Assembly: GCF_964340395.1 (NCBI RefSeq)
Contig: NC_135553.1
Coordinates: forward strand, 7,670,001-7,717,500
Direction of reading: 5' to 3'
Length of the DNA stretch: 47,500 bases
DNA from: Glandiceps talaboti
Lineage: Eukaryota; Hemichordata; Enteropneusta; Spengelidae
In this document: positions 33,464 through 44,634 of the stretch, in pieces
Numbering within the stretch: position 1 is the stretch's first letter
Layout of the letters: every line of letters begins with the position of its first letter
Notes under the pieces: model-generated
The model's input: the letters and a program-made list of their open reading frames with translations, nothing else
The model's database searches: none
What the model was told of the DNA's origin: nothing
Made by a program: the position numbers and the translations under genes

Positions 33464-34117
33464 GTAAGGATTTATTGTAGAATACGGCTAGGATAGCAGA
33501 CAGTTTCTGAAATTGAGATCAGTGACTTCGATTCACTTTGTGACTATTTCCCAAATGTGATATTGCACATGCTTCTAGACTTTATGATCCAAACTGTTGA
33601 ACAACGCTTCATTCATATTTACAAACACTGCATGTCTAGCCTCCTAAAAATTTCAGATAAGTGCTTTTGTTTTGACTGAAGTGAGTATGTTACAGCCATC
33701 CTGAAAGGTATTTGAGCTCTGCAAGATGTAACGTTGTGATGAATGACCTAAAACAGTACAATGTAAAGTCATTCAGTATTTCATAATAACTTGACCATAG
33801 AGAGTCTGCCATATTCATTACTTTTGTCTAAAAGATTACAACATTGTGGTGTAAGGAAGTAAGATCCTTTCTATGAACCAAGAAGTTGCAGTTCAAATTG
33901 GCAGTCTGTAACTGAGGTCACATATTTTTACTCATTAGAAAAAATGCAAATATAAAATACACCCCATCACTTATTTAGAAGCAAATCTGAATCTATACAG
34001 ACAAGATAGGGGTAGTTGAAGATATGCACATCGAGGCTTGGAAACTGAAGGTGCCGTTTTAAAAATGTATTTGTGCCTGAAATTAATGATCTTTTCTTGA
34101 TGTGAAAAGTCTAACAA

Positions 34118-34770
34118 ATTGTTATTGTCCCTTCCTGACATTGGTGGTACATGGTCATTTCTTGACATTGATGGTCACTTGTTGCCATTTGAAATTGGTG
34201 GTCTGTCGTCACTCTTTAATTCAGGTGGCCAATGGTCATTTGTCAGCGGTGGTCACTGGTCTCTTCTAGACTGGTGGTCATGGATCTTTAGACATTGGTC
34301 ATTGGTTGTCACTTCTTGATACTGGTGGTCAGTGGTCACGCCATGACACAAGTGGTCCTAGGAAGATGCACTATGGTTGTTACTGGTAACTTGATATAAG
34401 TGGTCACTTGTCAATCCATTACACTGGGAGTCACTTGGCACATCTTAGAATTGGTATTGACACTTGTGCTCACATGTCATTCTATTACACTGGTGGAAAC
34501 TTCATGTACTAAATTTTGACAAAGGTGGTTATTCCTCTGTTTTCACTGGGTATATTCTTGACATATGTTGTCCATGACGAGTTCTTGGCATTGATTACAA
34601 TGATTCTGTTCACACTGTTGGCCACTGGTCACTTACCATTGTGTCACAGTTCAGTTCTTGTCTTAGATGTTCATTGGGCACTTCTTGATATTGTTGGCAA
34701 CATGTCATCTGAAATGGTGGTTTTTCATTTTTTGGACACATTTGTTGTGAGTGATCACTCTCGGTTCTTA
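34118..34770. repeat. Degenerate minisatellite, 'GGTGGTCACTGGTCAC' family
   Basis: About fifteen diverged copies of a roughly 33-base unit with GGTGGTCACTGGTCA, TTCTTGACATTGG and variants. A 138-residue plus frame (34516-34932) covers the decayed end; it is hydrophobic but has no family motif and lies in an intron, so it is not called as a gene. Confidence 0.85.
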
Positions 34771-36295
34771 ACAATGTATAAGATAATCATTTACTTATCT
34801 CTGCTGTTAGGGTGCCATAAACTTTATTTATTTCCCAAACAATACTTTTACTTTTATAAATACTACAATCACGAATCATTCAAAGGCTATGGTCACCTAT
34901 TACTGACTTCTTTGGTCCCAACACAACAATGAAAGACACATTGCCAAGCTATAGGTTATAATATCAATATCTTGGTTGTACGTCATGAGTAACCCAGTGA
35001 TATCACTTTCTCCAGCAAGATAACCTCCCGCCAACGCAAAGGAAATGACACCAACAAACACATGACTACTATCCATCACTTTGTGGTTTTGACCTTCAAC
35101 TTAAATAATCATGCTATGATGGAGTTGCTGTCTACCAGAAAGACAAAAGCTTTCAACAGGCAATAACCACTTCCCTAACACCTGTGGCAATTTTGGAAAG
35201 CAATCTCCAGCATTGGATATGAGACACATATACATTCTTCAAAACATACTATTTGTGAATGATTCAGTCTAAAATGACAGGGAAATCCACAGTAATTAAT
35301 TTTACTGTGTTCAGTTATTCAAGGACAGATATGAAACCAACAGAAACAACAAGATGATCATATAGTTGTTATTTAGCCTGCCTTATTCACACCTAAGACA
35401 ATCTGCATTGCCAGTATCCTTCATCCAACTCATCCAAATCTAGATCAGATACTGTGGTACATGATACAGTCATTTACTGACATATTTACTAACAAAAATA
35501 ATTCTTGAAGTAGAAGCGATCAAGGCTGAGTGTGTTTGAGATCGATTCTAAATTTACTCATTGAGGTATACAACAGGGAACTGTGGCGTCTTAATACCAG
35601 TATATCTTTAAAGTACTTTAAGACAGATATCCTGTAAATATTATGTAATTTAGATACCTTTAAAGTCCTTTGTTTACAGTTTACATAGCAACCCTTCCGC
35701 TGTCTTGAGTTCAAATTGCAAATAGTAAATGCCCAATAAATTACAGCTGGTATTTCATGTCTAGAATAGTGACTATTATAGGCATAAAGTCACCATGATA
35801 AAGAAGTTGGAGAACTTGATAGATGAGTTTAAAATACTCGGGTATACAAATTTATGGTTGAATTTGTCTAAAAGTTGCACTCAATTGGTTTTAATCTTAC
35901 CGATTCATTTATGATTCATATATGCCAATGTCTACAAAGTCACAAAGTTATCTAAACAATACTTAAGTAAGGATAAGATGTGTAGGTTTGCATTACCCTT
36001 GCTTCCATTATTTTCCCACCAAGAATTGATATCATGAAATAAAGTACTCTTAAATGAGATAGTTGAAACCATGAAGCTATTTTTCAAAGATGGTGAAAGA
36101 CAATGCTTTGTGAAAGACAATGCTTGGTTGCTACGGTCATAGAAAAGTGAACTATTTTGGCATATTATACTAGGGGATGAACTTTTTGTGTGTGTGTGTT
36201 AGACTGGTATGCATTCATTTTGATGTGTCATTGTGGTGAAATTTCATATTCTGTTATGTTAACCTGTGCTGAAATTTACTTTGTGGTTAGGATAT
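34771..36295. other. Intron 2 sequence, nothing recognised
   Basis: Unique-looking AT-rich sequence; a short TG run lies at 36189-36200. Confidence 0.5.
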
Positions 36296-36560
36296 ACAAG
36301 AATGAAATATTTGGCAGCATTAATCTAGGATGAACTTTTTGATCACATTAATCTGGGATGAACTATTTGGGTTACTAAAGTTAAACTTTGGTGAAGTTCA
36401 GTATTAAGTTAGAATAAACCAAGATGAACCCTTTAATCTGGGTTAAACCAGTTAGTTATGTTACACAGGGATGAACTTTTTGGCAATGTTAATCTGGGAT
36501 GTACCAGTTGGTTATTTTAAACGGAGATGAACTATTTGGTCACATTATTGACAAAGGAAA
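36296..36560. repeat. Degenerate tandem repeat, 'TTAATCTGGGATGAACTTTT' family
   Basis: About seven copies of a 33-60 base unit with TTAATCTGGGATGAAC, TTTTTGGTCACA and variants, in the same orientation. Confidence 0.85.
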
Positions 36561-36864
36561 CAAACATTTTTGACCTTTGAAGACACCATGGAGACACAGT
36601 ATAACTGTGTCAGTGTGTGTAAGCTAACTAAAATGGTTGAACATATATCATGCAACAGCATACTGTACTCTATATCTCTTTGCTCTGTTCAGTTAACACA
36701 TTAACTAATGCCTTTCAAGCCTGTTTATTTCAATTGCACATAGTTGATGATGTGTTATGTGGTTTCTATTCACTATTTATTAGTTTTGACTTCTGTCTCC
36801 CTTCCTGCTCACCACTAGTGGTACACATATTATAAAGGGAGTGTTTGCCATAAACACCATGGAT

Positions 36865-37210
36865 ATTGTATAAAGGAAGTGATTCACCACTAACACTACA
36901 AATATCACCAAGGAAGTGTTCACCATTAACACTACAACGAAGTGTTTACTAACACTACAAATATTCCATTCTAAGTGCCCACCACTAACACTACAATTAT
37001 CAAAACAGAAGTGTTCACCAATAATACTACATATATGAAGTGTTCACCACTACTAACACTGCAAATATGCCAAAGTGCCCCCCCCCCCCTCACTAACATA
37101 AATATCACACGAGGAGTGTTCACCACCAACACTATAAATATGTCAAACAAAGTGCCCACCACTAACATTATAAATATCACAAAGGAAGAGTACATCACTA
37201 TAATATTACA
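36865..37210. repeat. Degenerate minisatellite, 'GTTCACCACTAACACTACAA' family, with C12 run
   Basis: About nine copies of a 35-38 base unit, AAGTGTTCACCACTAACACT then ACAAATATCACAAAG. A C12 run (37078-37089) interrupts one copy. A plus and a minus frame are both open through it for about 80 residues, which shows the openness is a property of the repeat. Confidence 0.9.
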
Positions 37211-39109
37211 AATACTGTGCAGGAAACGGATATTATCTTAAGAGTAAATAAATACAAACTTACAACTATTTATATTCTGAACATGATATTTGATATTACA
37301 GTGAATGATTATAGGTAGGATAATGATGTCTTAACTAACCTAATCTATTACTTGGCATTAAATTTTAATGCATTTTAGAATCAATGCAAAACCTGAAACC
37401 TGAACCAAAAGTGGAATACTTGATAAAGTACAGCACTTGCCCACTCTGGTCATTTCAATAATATTCTTTCAGCCTCTAACTTCTTGATCAACATCAACTT
37501 TTGTTTAAGCTGAAATCTGAGAATTCATCCTATTTTTAATTTTGATGATAACAGTTTAGTTTGAAAGAGATACCATGTCCAATTTACTTTGGATGGTAGT
37601 GGAATTTCAGTCTCTGTCAACATGTGATTATGATAGTAAAGGGGGTTACGAGAACTATTGAGTTTACTTCCTGAGTTATGACATGACTGTACTTACCCTT
37701 TTGGCTGACCTTCCCCTGTGACCCTTTGACGTCAAAACTGAGGGGCCATGTACCATATGCGGCTTTACATTATGCCTACAAAGATCAAATCATTCTCACT
37801 TTTCTGGTTGTTCTTTGAATCAAATTACACATCTCATAAACATTGACATTGCAGCAAAGTGACAGATTCCAACATTCAAAGTCATAGTATTGGGAGATTT
37901 TTTTTCTATTACTGGGACACTTTTGGATTAATATGTACGTGTTCATGCATGATACAACTATTGTCACTTTGAACATAGTCTAGCCAACTCACAGCCACCA
38001 TTTTGGTGTTTTATACTGCCTGCAGGGCTCTTTACCATTCAGCTTGTACAGACATACTCAGTCTACTGTAAGTTTCACTCCTTTTCAATGGGTACACAAC
38101 CGAACAGGACTGACAACTAGTAATCAAAACATGTATAAATGTCATCTTTCAGTACCATAATTGACATCAAATGTAACTAACACGCAAGTGTAACTTTTCA
38201 AAACTTTGACATGAAATATAAAAGTGACACTCTGAATTAAGTTATTGGTGTAACATTTATACACACCAAAATGCAGGGTCATTTTGTTCTTGAGAAAATA
38301 GATTCATTCAGCATCTTGTATTTAACAAGATGATGATCAAAATACTGTGTTATACCAAGTACCAGTTAAAGATTTGCTATACAGAGACTAGGAGAATGAC
38401 TCATACTATACATGTGCTATGAGAAGTGTTAAACTGGCCTTGAAAACACAGATATGTTAATGAAAGCCCTGCAGCACTAGTGACTGTTTACTTCTCACAC
38501 CCTGGTTTCAATTACCTGTTTAAATGAACGCGCTAATTTACAACATACTACAGTAAATGAAGACTGCCCAGACTTTGATGAATCCGAGGCAAAGGCTTCC
38601 TAGCAATTACAGTGATGAAATTGAAATGTATTTGAGTGAAACGAACATAATGAAGAGATCAACGAAAACGTGCTAATCTTTCACTGAAATAAACATTTCA
38701 TCAAACATCCAATGAAATCGCCAAGCCATGTCGTATTTCTGGAAGTAGAATATGTAAATGTGATAGACTTTCTCCATCCTTCGTTGTGATCCAACATCAT
38801 TCATATTGAATTCATACTCTACAATCATAAAAAAGTGTGACACTCTTGCCCTCCAGATACATAACTCATTGCACATATCCATTTCATCAGAGGCAGAGAG
38901 CCTTATAATCAGTTATAGAAGCCGTACCGACTAAACTCAAAGCAGGGTTGGATTTCATGAATACATACGGCATGAGATTGTTGAATTATTCAGCAATAAC
39001 TTTAAGGTCTCTCAAACATTCAGCGTTGGATCATATAAAACAACTTTGTATAGTCTGGCATAAGCACCATAATATATTTGTATAAAATGACTTTAAGATC
39101 AAATGACTA
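37211..39109. other. Intron 2 sequence, nothing recognised
   Basis: No gene, RNA or tandem repeat recognised. Confidence 0.5.
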
Positions 39110-39765
39110 AATCTAGTTGATTTAAGTACATCTAAGAATTTGATGTATTTTGAGTCTCTAGAGAAAACATCAAATGACCAGCTACCATGTATATTTGCAG
39201 AATCTGTGGACTGGACATAACATATGATATATAACAATATTATTGTCTGGTTTTAAGCAAAATGGGGATGATGTTGTGTGACTATAAGGCAACACTGTAT
39301 GCAGAGCTTGATATTTGCATATAAATGAAAATAATTTGCATAGTTTGGGAATATCATGTACATGTATTTAGAAAAATCTATATAAAAAAATTGTCCAAAA
39401 GGACTGACCAACTTTCTTGTCTATTTGTAGAATCCTGAGGATTGGACATACATTGTTATTGTCTGGTTTTAATGCAATTTTAGTTATGTTGTGTGACTGT
39501 TAGGTCATGGAAAGCTAATTTGCATATACATGAAAATGATTTACATAACTTTAAAGAATATGACATATTTGGAGTCTATCTGGAAAACCTGAAAATAATG
39601 ACCTTCTTCCCAGTACACTTTTAGAACTCTGAGGATGGGACATAGAATGTACATTGTTAGTTTTCAAGAATTTATGATAATTTTGTGTGACTGTGGCCAC
39701 ACTGTGTGCAGTTCAAGTTTTTTTTTGCATATAAATGAAACTGATTTGCATATTACACTAGAATA
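39110..39765. repeat. Three tandem copies of a roughly 200-bp repeat with octamer-like sites
   Basis: Each copy has, in order: a TTTGGAGTCTATCTGGAAAA-like start, AATGACC, GAATCCTGAGGATTGGACAT, TTATTGTCTGGTTTT, TGTTGTGTGACTGT and a 3' block TTTGCATATAAATGAAAAT followed by ATTTGCAT. The GTGTGACT core recurs at about 39274, 39489 and 39679. Divergence is moderate with small indels. No terminal inverted repeats or coding capacity. Confidence 0.85.
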
Positions 39766-41871
39766 GACTTACAAGGAAGTATGTTATAATCAGATTAAAA
39801 TATGATCACAGAGATGACTTGATTCAGTTTATTTGATTCACTTCACATTTACTATTTTTGTTCTTTGCATTCTCTTTTATGTACCAATTACATATTTCTT
39901 TCATATCTGTGGAGCACAGCAAACATACAAAGAACATACAAGAACAAAAACATAAAAATGTGAAAAAAATGCAAATAACATTAATCAAGCCCTACATAAA
40001 TTAATCAAAATGATGTTGGTCACGAACATACAGATTTGGTAAACGAATAATTGGCTGCAGACAGATTATCTTGGATAAATTCTTTAACCCAAATACTGGG
40101 AAACTGTACAAATGTATTTGCCTGTACAACAAACCAAATTATGAGTCTTCCTTACTAGAAGTTTTGAAGATATCGGGTAACAATCAAATAACTGTGTTGA
40201 AAAGGAAAACTCAAATTACCGGTTCTGATCATGATGTCACCAACCTCAAGTAGATTACACAGGAATTGATTAGTGAGTAATTCATCGGATGTAGTTGAGA
40301 TAATGGTCATAACAACTTTACTCGCATGTTTATACTATAGCTTCATGCTCTGTATATTTTAGATGGTCAAGATACTACTCTGGCAACTGATGTCTTGGTT
40401 TACTATAGACACAAACTAAAACTACTATTGCGACATGCTGATATACTAGTGAATGGATAATAGTTCAAATTGTACAGGGTGGCATGTCTGATGACTTTCC
40501 ATGATCTTAAAGTTGACATTTTTTGGGATTTCCAATGTCTACACTATCTTGATCACAAGGGTGATTAGATTCACACATGGCGGCACTACTTTCACTCACT
40601 TCTGCTATATATCACCTCGAACAACAGTGGATTTACAAATAATTTCTGTCTATCTTAGTAAACCAAGACCTCGAGTGCCAGAGTAGTACATCAAACGTGT
40701 ATGGAGAATCAGACCAGAAACCAAACACAAAAGTGTATATTTAAATCATTGCTGGTAATGACGACAGTATTCTAAGTCTATATCTCTTTGTTTATGAAGG
40801 CTTGATCCTACAAAACAACCCATTTACTATTAACTTCGACTGTTGAAATTCACAATACACATATTCCCAGCAGAGTGAAAAGAATTTATATTTGCTGTGA
40901 CTAAAGGTTATTTTAGAATAGTACTGTTGACTTAGAAAACATACATGTACATGTCTACTACTCTATTACAAGAATCAAACCAGTTCTTCCAAGACAAAGT
41001 TTAAAAATAGTTGAAGGATAATATAGGAGAGAATTTGATGGTGTAACTTTATCCTGGGTAGGTGGTCTAAAAAGATTCCATGTATCTTCTGTGTGATAAA
41101 TCCATTCAAGTGGTAAGTAAGCTGCGCCACAGCTGTTTCTATCGCAAAGGTTACAGCTAAGGTCAAATCCATCCAAGGCAGACTAACCTTAAAGTAGATT
41201 TCAACAACTAGCCTCTTCAAGCTACTGAAAAGTCACAGCGGTCCATCTTGTTGAAAGGAAATGCAATTTATGAGGTACATTAGTTAGGCAATAATCATCA
41301 AAACAATAGACCATTTAATGCCGCAATGTGAATGAGCTGTGAAGTTTTGCACACCCTCTTAGCCTGTTTTCAATTTCCATTTTATGTTTCTGGCACTTCC
41401 ATGTAATAAATTAGATGCCGTCATTAAATGGAGCTCCATGTGACAGGTTTCCCACTGTAGCCTTGACTGTCAGGTCCAATCCAATATATCGTTTAGCCTC
41501 ATCAAATACTTTATATTATATTGCAATATTTAATAGTTGTAATTACTTCTCATTCATCTTTTGACCAATCACCATGGTTACAGCCAGTGTTAACATACGA
41601 GTCTCTATCATGTTACAGCCTACTAAAATTCACACATAAAATGATCTTTCATTTATAAATTTTAAAAACAAGCCCATCACATTAGTGAGAACATGGAATA
41701 AGCAAGATTATTTTAAAAGATTTTCATACCCACTTAATCCATTTAACATGAAAATGTTGTAAAGTGCCATTACATGGTAACTAATTTAGTTGCTAAGTAT
41801 TTCCGTACACCAAGGATAACACTCTCCCTGGTCATTCTAAAACATTTATATGTAGCAATTAACAATTCTGT
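39766..41871. other. Intron 2 sequence, possible regulatory patch at 41270-41480
   Basis: No gene recognised. 41270-41480 lacks tandem repeats and contains CATTTAATG, TCATTAAATGG, TGACAG (41441) and CTGTCA (41467); it resembles conserved noncoding sequence in word content, but this cannot be tested here. Confidence 0.35.
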
Positions 41872-42500
41872 TGTTGCTGAGATTCCACCATCACTGTAAC
41901 TCACTAGCTTGTCTCTAAGATTCCACCATCATTGTAGCTCACTGGTTTGTCTCTGAGATTTCATCGTAGTACCTCTGTAACTCTCTGGAGTCTCTGAGAT
42001 TCCACCATCACTGCAAGTCACTGCATTGTCTCTGAGATTTCATCATCACTGTAATTAACTGACTTGAGTCTCTGAGATTCTACCACGACGGTAACTCACT
42101 GGGATGTCTCTTACATTTCATCACCACTGTAACTTGCTTGAGTCTCTGAACTTCCATGACCACTGTAACTCGATCACTACATTGTCTATGAGATTCAACC
42201 ACCACTGTAACTCACTGTTTTGTCTCTGAGATCACACCACCACTGTAACTCACTGGCCTGTGTCCCCTCTGTAACAAACTGGCTTGTCTCTGAGATTTTG
42301 CTATCACTGTAACTCACTGGGTTAATTGTCTCCGAGATTCCACTGCCACTCACTGATTTGTGAGATTTACACTATCTACCATTATAACTCACTGGGTTTT
42401 CTGTAAGATACCATACTTGCTGTACATTTACTAATTTGTCCAAGAGATTTCAACCACCATCACTGTATGATCAGATGGGTTTGTCTCCAAATCTAACATC
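41872..42500. repeat. Degenerate minisatellite, 'GTCTCTGAGATTCCACCATC' family
   Basis: About fifteen copies of a 38-42 base unit: TCTCTGAGATTCCACCATCA, then CTGTAACTCACTGG and CTTG. Copies near 41880-42280 are best conserved and the 3' end decays. It ends about 340 bases before exon 3. Confidence 0.93.
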
Positions 42501-42600
42501 CTTACTGCATATCGTAGTCATTTTTCCTAAGACTGTATATATTAAATTGGCCTGTACTTGCAAATATAGAGCATTGGTATAATGATATGGTATGCTTGTT

Positions 42601-42715
42601 GTGGTTAAACTGACTGTTCATGCGCAACTCATTCTAAGATTTTGTGGTTTGACTGGTCATGTGCAACTCTTATCCAAGATTTTATCATATGACTGTCCAT
42701 GTGCATCATTGTAAA
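42601..42715. repeat. Three-copy short tandem repeat, about 48-bp unit
   Basis: Three copies of GACTGTTCATGTGCAACTC-like sequence followed by AAGATTTT, just upstream of the polypyrimidine tract of exon 3. Confidence 0.8.
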
Positions 42716-42835
42716 AAAGATGAATGTATTAGATTTAAAACACAGTATTACTCAAAGTACGGGAGGCGGTCGACTGGTTTGATGACTTTTTGTACTACAT
42801 GATCTAATTACAGATTTGATTCATTTTCTTTTCAG

Positions 42836-42985
42836 CATGTGACTGTCATCCAGTGGGAGCATCTGGAACAATCTGTAACCAGACAACAGGGCAATGCCCT
42901 TGCAAAGATGGGGTGGCTGGTTTGACTTGTAACCGATGTGCCAAGGGCTTCACACAGACTCGCTCTCCAATCGTCCCATGTATAA
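42836..42985 (+). CDS. NTN1: Netrin, coding exon 3: laminin EGF-like repeat 3 (LE3)
   Basis: A 150-base exon, phase 1 on both sides, between acceptor TCTTTTCAG and donor GTGAGT. With the G carried from exon 2 it reads A, then [35 protein letters not shown] and RSPIVPCI. Eight cysteines complete one LE repeat. [10 protein letters not shown] and RSP-x-x-PCI are diagnostic for the third LE repeat of netrins, the main DCC-binding repeat in the family. In known netrins a Lys and a short linker to the C-terminal NTR domain follow; those exons are not clearly visible here. Reading on into the intron stays open to a TAA-type stop just before 43084, which is most likely only intron sequence. Confidence 0.95.
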
Positions 42986-43104
42986 GTGAGTTCTATTTCA
43001 ATTTTAGTATTTGTTTAGTTATGATGGTTAAATATCTTTTAACGTTTTACAATAAAATGGTCTCAACTAAACAACTAATATGAAATTTTGGTCATACATA
43101 CACA

Positions 43105-43455
43105 CAAATCAGAAACTGCATCATGGCTGTGCCAGTGCATAGTGACTGATCATGGTTATGGAGTGCGTGTTGACTGTATCACAGCTGTGGTATGCATGGT
43201 GACTGCATCATGGCTGTGCAGTGTATGATGACTGCATCATGAATGTGCAATTCATGGTGACTGCATCATATAGCTGTACAGTACATGACTGCATGGTGTC
43301 TGTACAGTGCATGGTGACTGCATCATGGTTGTGCAATGCATGGTGACAGCACCATTGCTGTGCAGTGCAGTGATTACATCATAGCTGTGCACTGCATGGT
43401 GACTACATCGTGGCTGCACAATGCAAGGTGACTGCATCATAATTGTGTAATACAC
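43105..43455. repeat. Minisatellite, 'GCATGGTGACTGCATCATGG' family
   Basis: About twelve copies of a 29-30 base unit, GCATGGTGACTGCATCATGG plus CTGTGCAGT. It starts about 120 bases after exon 3. A minus frame of 67 residues is a repeat artefact. Confidence 0.92.
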
Positions 43456-43721
43456 AGCATGCCTGTTTTATAATTTACTATTCATTTTTTCTAAGTTAGT
43501 TTTTACCACCTATAACATGTTTTGGTGTGGAAGGTATAAGTTCACTAGCAAACTACTAATGTGCCGTGAAATGTGTGTTCTACTCACTAAAAGTTTGTTT
43601 GTCATAGTATTCAACATTAGAAGGTCATTATAAAATAATGCAGTTTGTGTGCAATGCATGCAACGTGTGGTTTCATTCACACACTAGTATGTTTAACTTA
43701 GTGTTTATGTATAGCATATAT

Positions 43722-43902
43722 TATGTATGTAATGTATGTATGTATGTATGTATGTATGTACAATGTATGTATGTATGTATGGATGTGTGTGTGTGTATGT
43801 ATGTATGTATGCATAGCATGTATGTATGTATGTATGTATGTATGTATGTATGTATGTATGTATGTATGTATGTATGTATGCATGTATGTACGTACATACA
43901 TA
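43722..43902. repeat. (TATG)n microsatellite ending in a 20-bp perfect palindrome
   Basis: TATG array with a few point changes. At 43882-43901 the phase turns over to its own complement, ATGTATGTAC then GTACATACAT, making a perfect inverted repeat. Confidence 0.96.
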
Positions 43903-44023
43903 TTATGTTTGTCTGTCTGTAAATATAGTATGTATGCATGATGCACAAATTTCAGCACCTAGAAAATAAATAACACAGTTTTAATATAATGACTTAAAGA
44001 GTGTAGCATTCACTGCATGTAAG

Positions 44024-44070
44024 GTAGATAGATAGATACATAGATAGATGGTATATATATATATATTATA
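44024..44070. repeat. (GATA)n then (TA)n short repeats
   Basis: Five to six imperfect GATA units followed by a TA run, ending about 25 bases before the candidate acceptor at 44094. Confidence 0.9.
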
Positions 44071-44094
44071 CACAAGCACTGTTGTCATTTACAG

Positions 44095-44109
44095 AATTCG
44101 ATCCATTTG
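44095..44109 (+). CDS. Candidate netrin microexon (15 bases) after LE3
   Basis: Exon 3 ends with a single A of a split codon, and known netrins have Lys right after PCI. The first phase-compatible site I see downstream is acceptor TCATTTACAG at 44085-44094 followed by AA, which restores Lys and continues Phe-Asp-Pro-Phe. A GTGACA donor would close a 15-base exon that keeps phase 1. Read on without splicing, the frame ends at a TGA at 44172-44174, giving a 26-codon tail rich in Phe. Both readings are inferences from splice-site logic and one restored residue. The linker between LE3 and NTR is poorly conserved, so protein similarity cannot confirm it. Confidence 0.2.
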
Positions 44110-44187
44110 GTGACATCTTCATTAATTACCCCCATTCTTTTTTTTCTCTCTTTACAAATTTCCCCTTCCATTGAAATCTGGCTATAG

Positions 44188-44193
44188 ATGAAG
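44188..44193 (+). CDS. Candidate netrin microexon (6 bases)
   Basis: Six bases, ATGAAG, lie between acceptor-like GGCTATAG and donor-like GTAAAT. In the phase left by the preceding candidate they would add Asp-Glu and leave phase 1 again. A T/C-rich tract lies 35-55 bases upstream, and the intervening intron would be only 78 bases. Acidic residues do occur in netrin linkers, but this call is weak: such short matches arise by chance. Confidence 0.1.
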
Positions 44194-44634
44194 GTAAATC
44201 ATTCTAATCTTCTTTTCTCTGTATAACCTACATACAATAGTTGATGACAAACATCACCTCCACTTTCACATCAAACTAGTACAGTGGAGTGGAGTAGTCA
44301 CACACAATCAAACCATTCAAGTGTTATCACACATATTCACCAAATTTAGTCAGTTCTAACCATACCAACCTGCACCCACACTGAAAATACATGATTTTAG
44401 TTACCTTCAAATTTGGGAATCTCTATTGTTCAGAATGTGTTCATTTGAATTAAGTATTTTTGGGCTACCACGCTCTGATTTCGTATGTGATTTGGTGGTC
44501 GACAGCACTTATATGTCTGGCTCTTCAAAATATACCTTCGTAAATTCTTCAGGTTTGACTGGATATCTCCGATGGGAATACTCAAGATGAAAATAAATTA
44601 ATGAGCATTTATAAACCATGTACGCAAGTCATAA

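Larger units (their letters stand above)
33464..42835 (+). other. Netrin intron 2 (9.4 kb, phase 1)
   Basis: Starts GTAAGG and ends TTTTCAG. It holds six separate degenerate tandem-repeat families (34.1, 36.3, 36.9, 39.1, 41.9 and 42.6 kb). The stretches between them (33464-34110, 34770-36290, 37210-39110, 39770-41870) show no recognisable genes. 41.27-41.48 kb contains homeodomain-like ATTAAA/TTTAAT sites and two TGACAG-type sites and may be regulatory. Confidence 0.9.

Noticed and set aside
34516-34932. 138-residue hydrophobic open frame in intron 2
   Set aside because: Overlaps a decayed tandem repeat, has no recognised domain, and lies on the sense strand within a well-supported intron.
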